64,000 nt of DNA from Opisthorchis felineus (Eukaryota; Platyhelminthes; Trematoda; Opisthorchiida; Opisthorchiidae). Both the position numbers and the translations under genes were made by a program. The notes beneath the pieces were generated by a model. The model searched no databases. It was not told where the DNA came from and saw nothing but the letters and a program-made list of their open reading frames with translations. The stretch is from assembly GCA_004794785.1 (NCBI GenBank), contig SJOL01008686.1, forward strand, positions 263,516-327,515, written 5' to 3'. Positions 33,845 to 43,320 of the stretch are shown here, piece by piece (position 1 is the stretch's first letter; the number at the start of each line of letters is the position of its first letter).

Positions 33845-34065
33845 ACTCGAGACAGCTCAGCGGTTAAGGCGCGAGACTTCTGAGTGAAGGGTCCGTGGTT
33901 CGAACCCAACCCCGGCACCCGTGTTAGTTCGGGCAACCTGGCAGTATCTCAACCCTCGCGTCTCCTGTGATTTGCACGGCGACTGTGCACCGAAAGGGGG
34001 CCACACCTGAACGACCACCACCACCACTATTATTATTATTATTATTATTATCATTATTATTATTT
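33845..34065 (+). repeat. tRNA-derived SINE, family S, copy S4 (best head)
   Basis: The clearest polymerase III-type promoter in the window: ACAGCTCAGCGGTTAAGGCG (A-box region, 33851-33870) and GTGGTTCGAACCC (B box, 33895-33907), about 30 nt apart as in tRNA. The body (CGGGCAACCTGGCAGTATCT, GACTGTGCACCGAAAGGGGG) follows, then a tail of CCA units and a TTA microsatellite (34028-34063). It lacks the hammerhead core of family T. Confidence 0.8.
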
Positions 34066-35665
34066 CACGTCAATCCTTTCGGTGCTTATTTTTATCGGAA
34101 CTTCTAGCAGATGGTTGGTTGAGGAGCGGAACTGTGATTCACTATCGATCAAACTAGCTCCTACCAAAGCGTGCTCGCAGTCCGTGCAGACTCCGTGGAA
34201 AGCTTAACTACTGGGTAAACTCGGCACGCGTGGATGAATCCAACGGCAGAAAGTCGGATCTGGAGAAATTATGCGGTCGTTCAAGGATTCTCCTCCAGGG
34301 GGGTAGGCCAGTGGATATCCACGTCATAAATCCTTCACCATATTTAGAGGTCAGTAGAAGCCATTTTTCAACCCAAAGATACCAGTGAAGCAGAAAACGA
34401 GATACAAAAAGAACATGTCAATCATGCAACCAGCACAACAAGAGCTTCACCAAATAGGACGTTTGTCCATAACACACCAGAAAATCTACGAGTTAAAACA
34501 AGCACGGAGGCGGTGCTGCGATAACAACCACCATCACCACCTGGAGCTTAGGTTCGACAGTTTTCCAATTAAGACGTAAATTCCAATGTTTAACATCGGA
34601 TGAACACTGCCCATACCATCTGTGTATGTGCATGTGTGCGTGTACTTCACGAAGCCGGTCCACGGGCGCACTCGTCCATATATGTGTATATCTCAAGCCG
34701 AAGAATACCGCCGAAAATAGCACGACCATATTCCATCGTTGGTCGGTCCGTCGGTTGGCTGAAGGGGAGAGGACAGGCAGCGATTTTCTGCTTGCGCAAA
34801 CGAGTGAGTGGATGAATCTATCACTGACACGGGAGAGTGGATTCGTTGCCTGTCTGACATCTCAGCAGGACATTGACTAATGGTGTTTTCGTGTGCAACG
34901 TTCTGTGCATGCACATAAGCCAGGAACACCGGTGCTGCCAGAACACATGCGCTCAGACATGCGCATTCATCGCTCTCGCACATGCATGCACCCACAGCGG
35001 TGAAAAGTCGACTAGGGTTTTCGTGGTTAAACACCTGAAGGTGCTGATTGTATCCACCACAGTCGGTCACCTATTGCCCATGTTCGGTCGGGGCCGGAAG
35101 CAACTGGATACTTCGTCACAATTAGTGCGGCGCGTGCATTAGCCGCAGTGGCTACTGCTATGCGTGTGTGTGTTGTGGTCAGGCGTCGTATATGCAAGGC
35201 AAACTATTTTGGGTTTCTTGTCTTGCTTGGGCATCACATGAGTCGACAACGACTGTCGAAGTGTGCATGATCACAACGATCTACTGATGTGATATAATGA
35301 CCAGATAAGTGGAGACATAGCAGGGATCCTAGCCACCAATTATCCACATGGATGTCCTAATTTAGCCTCTAGATGGAAGACGGTGTCTGGGAATTTTAAG
35401 TTACCCAGTCCTGAAGTCCCGAGAAAAATATTACAAGTGTTTTTAAACCTCTAGACAAGCAGACAGACATTGCTGGCCAGTCGCACGATGCTGTAGACAT
35501 ACAGTATTATCGTGTATTTGTACTTGGGTCGAGACTGAATCACTAGACGACCGACGGATATGTTGAATTAGCCAGTTTGTTCGGCAATGTTAACCTTTCT
35601 AAATTCAAAAGCTATTCATTTTAAGACCTTTAAAGGATGAACAGCAAGGCAACACTTGACTGATA
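34066..35665. other. no supported gene
   Basis: The overlapping frames at 34600-35142 (both strands, up to 125 codons) lie in a TG/CA-rich stretch and look compositional. No domain is seen. Confidence 0.4.
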
Positions 35666-36085
35666 CTGTTAAATTCTGCTGGTGAGTCCCAAACAGGACG
35701 AGGTATCTGGGAGATTGCTTTTAGGGACAGCCCACTTGGCTTTTGCTATGCACGGTCCTGAAAGTTTGGATGCTGTTGGTGCAACTGGTTTTACAGGATT
35801 GGGTTCCCCCTGTACATGGTTGGAGACGCTGCAAGATATGGATGCTAACTGATGTCAGTGGCACCGCTGTTGTCAGTTTCTATCCAGACTACCTGAATGA
35901 GTATCTGGAGATTTAGGCACCTTGGAATGACTGTGGTAGGCTAGCACTAGTCGTTTCTCTATCCAGTTCCATTCTTTCTTCACGATATGGCTTTCAAATA
36001 AATTATGGTTGTACAACAGCGAAGCACGAGTGTTGAACACTGACATTGTGCTGTCGATGGTGATGATGATGATGATGGTAACAAG
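35666..36085 (+). mobile_element. RTE 3' end (copy G) preceded by a hammerhead-like core
   Basis: Coding remnant in shifting frames: LGSPCTWLETLQDM (near 35803) and CQWHRCCQFLSRLP (near 35855-35895), the C-terminus of the copy D/F subfamily. The 3' untranslated block follows with CTTTCAAATAAATTATGGTT, GTGTTGAACACTGACATTGT and a GAT-type tail (36055-36078). At 35679-35702 just upstream there is a hammerhead-like core: CTGGTGA, a perfect four-pair stem II (35686-35689 with 35696-35699) and GAG in place of GAA. No tRNA-like head was found for this core. Confidence 0.7.
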
Positions 36086-37549
36086 CTTATTCTCATGAAA
36101 GATACAATTGACTTGATGCAACATCCACCAAGAATGGATGCGCCTTGGACGCCAGGTGAAAGGAACACGTCGAAATCAACGTGCCTCTCGACCGAGGAGG
36201 AAATGCTGCTACGGAAATCCAAAGGGGACCGGAAAAGCAGTTCTTACTACTCGCCGCGTGCAATCAAGATTCTCTAGTGGTATGGCCTAAACCGGTGATT
36301 ACTAACTGGGTGTAAATGACCGTCAATTATAAGGTCATGTTGATGAATGGAGAAGTAACGAGACTCCCACAACATGTGCCACCTGAATTAACACAAACAC
36401 CAAGAGGACGAATCGGAACATGGAAGTACTGCAGATGAACTGACGCGTATGTTTCGTCGTTATTTTTGTTTGCGAAGTCAACTAAAACCGGGTAACTGGC
36501 AAGTAAGTGGTGGTCTTGAATTCATCACGCCGCGGATAACAGCGACAATATTGCTGAATGAACCGTGATAAGTAGAGGAGAACAATTTTCCATGTTTTCT
36601 ACGGTCTTCGCGCCCTGAGTCGGAGAACCAGGGTCATTTCAACAACCTAGACAGAAGATATTTGACGTTAATTGCACAGAATTGCGAAAACCATAATCCC
36701 TGATGAGAAACACCAGAGAGAGCTCGGTGATTTCGGCTCCTTCTCAGTGACTGAAGTCTTCTTGGTTTATTTGCCTTCATGTATGACCGACCTCTGATTG
36801 GTAGTCCATTTTTCTCGACTTGAATTGTACGATCTGTCAGCAAAACAACTGCCGAACACGGCTTTGTCCGTCTTGGTTATCATTGCATTCGCATCAGTTG
36901 AGCTGTTCTAATCCCATTGAAAAATCAGACCAATCCCTAAGCTCCTGACTAGCAATTGTACAATCAAAGGCCTTGCTATACCAACCCATTGCGAAAACGC
37001 AAACAGATAATTAAGAATTTTCCATATTCGGTTGATAACTATGAAAGCTGATTACTGGCGAAGGCTTTTACGACTCGTTACAGGGTAGGTCTTATACACT
37101 TGCAAGTAGCGGAGAAGGACAAGAGTTTGATAGCAGAGATGTGTCATAGTGCGCCGTAAGTTAACTACGTATTGATCTACTAAGGCAAATGACAGACCAA
37201 CATTCTCATACAACAAACATGCACCTTGCACTATTTTTATGAAGAGTAATCACTCGAGGTTAAAGGTTATAAACCCTTTTTGCTAACACACCCATAATAG
37301 TAAGCGTGATTAAAGGAATCAACCAGAAGTGATAATTCTGAGGGGTAATATCTCAGGAGTGGGAAAATTGTTTGCCATCGAATCCTCAACACACGGTGTC
37401 TTTAAGAAAGAAACAATTACCTGCGAGGTTACTGCTTATACGGAAGTAGAATTCGAGATCTACGTATGTTAATTGGGAACCTCAATTCCTTACAATACTT
37501 CTCAGAAAGTGATATATGGGGTAGAAGGTTAGGGGTGACTGGAACTTAC
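36086..37549. other. no supported gene
   Basis: The 3' part adjoins the proline-rich exon's donor and should be intron of that gene. No other exon is recognised. Confidence 0.35.
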
Positions 37550-38108
37550 CATGAAAAGACGTTGGCACTCCGTCCGTATCACTGCTTGGAAGTGGTTCTC
37601 TGAGGGACCGGGAAGGACCACCTTGACTGAATGCCGCTCGACGAGAGCGCGCCGAGGAACCATCCCACCGTGGATGAGCCCGATCTCCACTTGGTACCGG
37701 CGAGGAACTGAACTGTGAGGCAACCGACTTCGACCGTGCCAAGCGTGCTTTGAGTGGAACTAATTGGGGACTTGGTGGAGGAGGAGGGAGAGGCGGTGGC
37801 TGTGGTGGTGAAAGAACGCGCGATGTCCCGGGCGACATAAGGTTTGAACCACTACCGATTGGCCGTGAACTGGTGGACAACCATACAGGTGGTGCAATGC
37901 CCGCATGGCTGCGAATATGTGTAGGCTGCGGCAGGATGTAACTCCCAAGCGGACGGTTAATGGCCCCAGGGGTGGGAGAAGTTGACCCGCCCCCAGGGGG
38001 CGGGTGAGATATTGGCGACCCCGTTGATAAGACAAACGACGATGGCGAAGATGTCGGAATCAAGGAACTGTTCGGATCGGTTGCCGATCGTCCAAAAACA
38101 CCAGACAT
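37550..38108 (-). CDS. proline/serine-rich coding exon, unidentified gene
   Basis: An open frame from ATG 38108 (an in-frame stop lies 12 nt upstream, so this Met is the likely start, or an acceptor lies just inside) to a consensus donor TTTCATG|GTAAGT (37550|37549). It encodes 186 codons plus one base. The sequence is low-complexity: SHPPPGGGSTSPTPG, a run SPPQPPPLPPPPPSPQ about two thirds along, then basic serine-rich motifs (ARLARSKSVAS) and SSARSRR. Polyproline of this kind binds SH3, WW or EVH1 domains, and RSKS fits a basophilic-kinase site; both are general knowledge, not evidence here. The donor quality and Pro/Ser codon coherence support a real 5' or internal exon of a scaffold-like protein. 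Confidence 0.5.
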
Positions 38109-39064
38109 AAATGAAAATCAGGAGCTCACAGGTTTCTGGTAGCACCTCGGTCTCAGAAACGTATCTGAAGCATGGTGTTGAGCAGCATGGCTGTCCAACA
38201 GCCACAGTGCCGTCTCAACAATAGCCAAAAGGCAGCTGAAGAGAACAAAACGGCAAACTTAGGCTTATTTACATTGGTTGTTTGCACCAAAATGAGAACC
38301 GACAGTGAATCCACAGAATAATAACAGTGGACTTGCTGCGGATTTCAAGTCGTGTGATTTGCACTCCTTTGTCTGGTTACGGGAACGCGAGAAAAGCGAA
38401 GAACAGTCTTTCAAAACGGAAGAGAAGGAAGCTGTCTGTAGCAGTCATTGGGAAGTTTCGTGCGGATTTGTTGAACACGGACTATGCCAAGCTTTACGCT
38501 TATCCTTATTCCTTTTCAATTTTGTGGAAATGCACTGGAAGGTTGCCATAATGGCGTAGAAAGGTTGACAGACTACAAGGACTTCGTAAACAGATTTCGT
38601 GCCTAATCACTGGTCACCTGGCAAGGTCAAGCAGGGCATGCAGGTTACTGAGAGATGCACAGCTATGCACAATACTTTCCCAATCCCATAAGGTTAGTCA
38701 TATCCCCACTCGATGCACGCACACCGAACCCTAGACTGACCAGCTGGATAACACGGAAATCGGTCAGACGGAATGCCATTTGCCGTTGCACAAGGTAATA
38801 CTAACCGTTCAGTAAGAGGAATAAAATGACGAAAAGGTCGGAATTGAGTATTGGAAATGCACTGATCCAGTAGTGCTACTTATAAGAAAGCGGTGTGGGC
38901 ATGATAGCAACGATACCGCGACTAAACACGAGTGGTTATAAGTTGTCCATGAGGTCCAAAGTGCCCAGGTGCTACCTGACGGGGGAGTCCAAACAGGCAG
39001 GCCATCGATCGGCACAACCAGCAGTTACTGATGCTCAGTAGAATACTAGGGCTAACCACACATC
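38109..39064. other. no supported gene
   Basis: Short frames only. 38575-38700 reads on plus as VDRLQGLRKQISCLITGHLA in one frame, but it has no family match that I can support. Confidence 0.35.
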
Positions 39065-39215
39065 AGTCGCGCATGAACACATTCGCTTAGGGATGGTAAC
39101 ATGCTGACTTCGCACGCCTTATGGCCGGAGTTCGAATCAAGGAAAGACCTAGAATATGCTCTGCTGATGGGCGCCGAAATGAATGAAACTCGAGTTAGAT
39201 CAAAACAGTGGAGTC
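39065..39215 (+). repeat. SINE family T, copy T3
   Basis: Head: TTAGGGATGGTAACATGCTG (A-box-like, near 39087) and GAGTTCGAATC (B-box-like, 39128-39138). Core: CTGATGG (39164-39170), a 14-nt stem II region of the family length but no longer paired, and GAAAC (39185-39189). It sits inside a 114-codon plus-strand frame (39101-39445) that I regard as fortuitous. Confidence 0.5.
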
Positions 39216-39689
39216 CAGACAGTGGGAAGATTGTTCGAACGATAGCGTTATGGATAGTACATACAAGTCGTGAATCCTGCGAGTCCATATGTTGCATGAT
39301 GCGCGCACATGATTGCCACAATACAGTCATTGCGGAACAAAATGATGGATCCTTCTTGACCACCGCGCAAGGTCGAGCGAACCTAAGTCTCCTTGTTGGT
39401 TCTGAACTGATTTTGCAAATACTGTACGCAGGCATCTTCCAGTAATGTAAACTGGGTTGCAAAAGTGGGCGCTCAAAATGTGTGGACAATGTTTCGGAGA
39501 ACAGACTGAGCAGAAAATTTACGTTTAAAAAGATGGAAAATGGATGGAAAATCATCTAAATTCTAGTACCCGCTTCGAAACTGATGCACTCTTGGTAGTC
39601 ACTTACTTGCAGTGTACCCCGCACTGCATGTCACGTGATCTGAAGATGACTGATTGGATGAGTAGTGTTATAAACACAAACCAATCCCG
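39216..39689. other. no supported gene
   Basis: Spacer between T3 and T4. A minus frame of 167 codons (39555-39052) spans it and T3 but shows no domain and shares its open stretch with the SINE. Confidence 0.35.
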
Positions 39690-39860
39690 CTCATTAACAT
39701 CTATTCGCAGGCTGAATAGTGAAGTATTCGAATTCCTACTTGGAAAGTACCGGATTCGAACCAATTTAGAGATTCAGATCGGCAGTGCCGACGGTTACAA
39801 ACAGGAAGAAACAGATAAAAAGTGCTTTTGGGCTTTTCAGCACAGATCGATGTGATCTGA
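39690..39860 (+). repeat. SINE family T, copy T4 (diverged core)
   Basis: B-box-like GGATTCGAACC at 39752-39762 is preceded by an A-box-like GGCTGAATAGTGAAG (39710-39724). The hammerhead region is eroded: CCGACGG (39788-39794) in place of CTGATGA, followed by AAACAGGAAGAAAC (39799-39812), which keeps the loop phrase AAACAGG and GAAAC. It lies 0.6 kb from T3 in the same orientation. Confidence 0.45.
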
Positions 39861-40269
39861 GGGACGAGTTCATGATATGATACGATGTCTCAAGAGAGGC
39901 TTTAGATTAATCAAACGAGAATCTTTGACTCTTGGGTTGTTTGCGGAAGGCTTAAAATGAAAGACTTAAGAATTAGAAAAATATTGTTCAAGAACGATAT
40001 CGCCCATGTGAAAGGCAGTGCAGAACGGAAGAAAGGCAAGTGGTAGGAGGAATCGACGCTAGACATGGAGCTCTATAACGTTGTCGGATTACTCTTCCAA
40101 GAAGGAGTGACTGATTATCCACTACGAAGAGACTGAGTCTTACCGTGGTGTGAAAGTTGGTGCACTTCTGCGACCCACTGAGATGTACTGAAGATTGTCC
40201 GTTTAAAATTCGCAGCCTGTAATGCCATGTGTGACGACATATGACAAAAGTTGCACTACTCTGGTAACC
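39861..40269. other. no supported gene
   Basis: Nothing recognised. Confidence 0.4.
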
Positions 40270-40525
40270 TCAGGTCAAACTACCACTCGGTCAAACCTGT
40301 GAGCCGAAGGCTTTGTTTGAGGGTCCTAGTCGCCCTCCTTTTTCGGTTTTGTGATCCTGACAGTATCTCAGCCTACATATAACCATGAACTGTACCAAAA
40401 AACCACGGATACTAATAATTTCAGGACATATCGGATGTTGTACGGCGCCATCAACCTTACTCGCTGCATACAATAGGGCGAGTAAGCAGAAACAGACTAC
40501 TACCCACACTTGTTATTTTTCTTCA
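40270..40525 (+). repeat. family R2 repeat, copy R2c (3' half)
   Basis: GAGCCGAAGGCTTTGTTTGA (40301-40320) matches GAGCTAAAGGCTTTGGTTGA of R2b. CATATCGGATGTTGTACGGC and TACAATAGGGCGAGTAAGC match its 3' block. The 5' half is missing. Confidence 0.6.
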
Positions 40526-40849
40526 ACAGTACCTCAATACCACTGCTACCCCACCTAACAATCACTCTTCTGTGGATATCAGCCATAGGCGTGCTTGTCT
40601 TGCATGCAAAAAAGTGACTAATAGCATGCCATCACGCATTTCTGCTGCTCCTCACGTCCGCTTCTCAGAGCTCATTCCCCTCTTTTTATCGCGATCCTAA
40701 GTGTGCGAAAAAATATCGACCCACTAGGTGGCGCGCACTCTTGGCAATTTATCGACAGATATTTCCTGGATTTCCGAAAATAGAATATAAGATCCATGTA
40801 GAGCAACTGACCTTACGGCACCTCCTTATCTGGATGCTAACACCCACGA
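40526..40849. other. no supported gene
   Basis: Nothing recognised before the RTE endonuclease fragment. Confidence 0.4.
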
Positions 40850-41580
40850 ACTTCGGTCGATTCAGCATTTGCCGCAGTGTGTTACGCCAGGATTCATGTC
40901 TCCTGAGCTCTCGAGCTGAAGCTTCTCTACTTGACTGGACTCCCATAAATAATCGCCTTTGCGCTGTTCGGTACTCAACTTCCGTTAGAAGCCGTACTAG
41001 ACGAAGAAGTATCAGTTTTTTATTTGTGGTTTCTGTGTACGCACCAAGCAACTATATTTGAGATTAGGTGAAGGATACGGATATTGTCCCAAGCGCTTGT
41101 CGATCTCAGTGCACAGTTGGAATGCTTCAATTCATTGGAAATGCGATTTTGTGATCTGTTCAGCGTGGACCCAAGACGTAAACGACAATAGTGATGGTTT
41201 TTTGAAGCTCCGCACTGACCACCAATTGCTCTTCAGTAGAGCTGGATTCAGGAGCAATAGACACCGTTGCCGTCCGCGCCGTTCCCCTTCTGGCGGATAG
41301 CCAGACAGCCAAACCGTATAGCGATTGCCAGAGGACTGTCTGTCGCGCAGAGCACTTTTTGCCCAGCTTTGTGGTGAGCGGAACCGACCGACTGGCAACG
41401 AAGTATGAAGGCACTAACTTGTAAGCTCGGTTGGATCGACAACCGCAGCCTCCCTGAATTTAGACCCCGGGACTCAACTCACTAATGCCTAATGACACTG
41501 GCAGACATGGCTCAATCATGCAGTCAATGGCGCTCGTGCATCAAAGCTATCATCTTCAGTGCGTAGCTTCCCATTTTCCC
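40850..41580 (+). mobile_element. RTE fragment with internal deletion (endonuclease joined to C-terminus)
   Basis: Plus-strand frame pieces: SSRAEASLLDWTPINNRLCA (near 40905-40965), SFLFVVSVYAPSN (near 41018), and LKLRTDHQLLF (near 41202), all endonuclease. It then moves, near 41280-41300, to the far C-terminal segment: RRALFAQLCGER (near 41350), KLGWIDNRSLPEFRPRDSTH (near 41420) and LADMAQSCSQWRSC (near 41493). The whole reverse transcriptase is missing. This is a relic with stops and frame changes. Confidence 0.7.
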
Positions 41581-41689
41581 GAACTAACTGATCATGCCAT
41601 CGCCTCCACTACCTGCTATATCTCCATTTTTCGGTGACCAAAACTGTAGCAGCTGGAACCAACGTACCATTGATGCACGGTTTATGGCT

Positions 41690-42375
41690 GACTGACTGAA
41701 TTAAACTGAGCATAGCGAACAGCACCCGGTGGTGAGGCTCTATCCCTGGTTGCCGATATTTCTGGACCCCTCACGTCGATTCAGACCATGTTATCGTTCG
41801 GTGTAAATTTTCTATAAGTTTTCCGGAGAGGCTGAAAAAAACAACATCCCTGTTTAGCCACAGGAAAAAGCTCTAATCCATAAGTTAAGTAATCTCATCA
41901 AACAAGCCTGCGGAAAGCTTGAAAGGCAGCATTCCCAGGGGACGTCAGTCGTAATGGAGAGGATATCAGTACCAATATTCATAAGGCAGGCAATTCGGCA
42001 TGTTGCGTTTCTGAAGGCCGAACAGATGTCAGAACAGTCAGTGTCGCTCCCCAATGCGAGACGTCATATCCACTCAAACATCGAGCATAACTCATCCAGA
42101 AACCTGAAAACCTCAATCGTAGTCTGCGTATGACTAGAGAAAAATGGTGCAACCATAAGGTCCTGGAAATGGAGAAAGTTAGAGCTGCTGAGAACGTCCG
42201 GAAACTCTTCACCCGATACAAAAAATTACCGAAAAATAAAACTGCTGCTGAGGTCACCAGTGATAGCATTGGAAATGTAATGTGCGACGAGATCCAGCGT
42301 CTCTCCCACTGAGCTGAACATTTCGGACAACAGTTTACTTGGTCTCAGCGAAATACACTCACTTGCATACCGAGT
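41690..42375 (+). mobile_element. RTE fragment, endonuclease end to RT start (copy E2)
   Basis: Begins with LDSDHVIVRC (near 41780), the end of the endonuclease. It passes through the linker with REKWCNHKVLEMEKVRAAEN (42136-42195) and reaches an AEHFGQQFTW-like RT start (near 42315). Copy A has [20 protein letters not shown] at the same place. It stops where the inverted family H pair begins. Same strand as the previous fragment, about 110 bp away. Confidence 0.65.
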
Positions 42376-42377
42376 TA

Positions 42378-42632
42378 GGTTTGACGGGAGACTCCAGCTG
42401 AATCTCTCGTTTATGTTTTACGCAACTGAATATGCTGCACCAGGCCACCTCATGTTTCACTTAGCACGATAGTCGAGATATCGCGATACAATGTATAGAC
42501 GTAATACGCTACTCATAAGGTTGCTGAAAACTCTTCAACAGACCACAACCGGTTTGGCCCATCTTGGGACTCATCAGGTAGGCGCGGTCCCCGAGTTCCC
42601 GTCAGTCTTATGTTCGAATTGAACCCAAATTG
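42378..42632 (-). repeat. family H repeat, copy H3 (left arm of an inverted pair)
   Basis: Minus-strand copy. Hammerhead-like region 42583-42538: stem I GCCTAC (42583-42578), intact CTGATGA (42577-42571), stem II GTCC/GGGC, then CAAAC in place of GAAAC (G12 changed to C), then the CCGG of stem III. The 3' flank carries GATATCTCGACTATCG and GAGATTCAGCTGGAGTCTCC (near 42400), the same box that starts copy H4. Confidence 0.6.
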
Positions 42633-42639
42633 CTTAAAA

Positions 42640-42862
42640 GCATGATAAACGAGACATTCAGCTGGGTTTCAGGTGAGTCTCCCGTCAAAAACCAAATTGG
42701 TATGCAAATGAGAGTATTTCGCTAATTTCGTGCAGTTTGAGTTCAAGTAGAACGTAAGGTTGACGGGAACTCGCAGACCGCGCCTACCTGATGAGTCCCA
42801 AGATGGGCCAAAGCGGTCGTGGGCTGTTGAAGAGTTTTCAGCAATCATATGAGTAGTGTATT
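42640..42862 (+). repeat. family H repeat, copy H4 (right arm of an inverted pair)
   Basis: Plus-strand copy: GAGACATTCAGCTGGG (42651), AAAAACCAAATTGGTATG, GTTCAAGTAGAACGTAAGG, TTGACGGGAACTCG, GAAGAGTTTTCAGCAATC. Core: GCCTAC (42782-42787), CTGATGA (42788-42794), stem II GTCC/GGGC, CAAA in place of GAAA, stem III AGC/GGT (one pair lost), C42818 at the cleavage position, and GTGGGC (42819-42824). It shares the G12-to-C change with H3, so the pair probably arose by inversion or from one source. Confidence 0.6.
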
Positions 42863-42864
42863 AC

Positions 42865-43315
42865 GTGTTTACTTGGTCTTCTTTCACTACATCCATCTTC
42901 TTCATTCGACCCGCTCAACTCGAATCGGTCATCGAAGTACTAATATGCCTTTCTGGCCTCCAACGAAAAGCACAAAATTTCCCGCAGTCGTTAGTGGTTC
43001 TGTTTGGATGGAGAAATGGGATTGCACATTCTGTGTAGAGGTAAAGTGCATGCCGAGAAACGGTATGAAGGTGTTCATATAACGTAGAAAGTGCGCTTTC
43101 CGTCCGAAAATATGAGAACCTGGATAAGTCAGATCAACAAGATTCTCATCATCAGTGACCTGAATAACGGGGCTTTGCAGACGCTTTGGTGTTCGCCTCA
43201 CCAATCCATTTGTGACAACGATGAGAAGGAATGGAAAGTGGACATTATCGTAGAGAAGCCTCTGGAAAGCTTTCAGCAAAGTGCCACACGGAATGCGTCA
43301 GACGTGACACCAACC
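42865..43315 (-). mobile_element. RTE reverse transcriptase fragment (copy H)
   Basis: A minus-strand frame of 116 codons (43279-42929) aligned by eye to the palm of copies C and D: LVRRTPKRLQSPVIQVTDDE for MRRTLEG.QNPGVQ..TDE, NLVDLTYPGS where NLVELKYADE stands in copy D, and TFIPFLGMHFTSTQNV. YADD has become YPGS, so both catalytic aspartates are lost. Confidence 0.7.
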
Positions 43316-43320
43316 GATTA

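Noticed and set aside
34600..35142. Overlapping frames on both strands, up to 125 codons
   Set aside because: They come from a TG/CA-rich stretch low in stops; no domain or splice signals.
39052..39555. 167-codon minus frame
   Set aside because: It overlaps SINE T3, shows no domain, and has no conserved counterpart in the other T copies.
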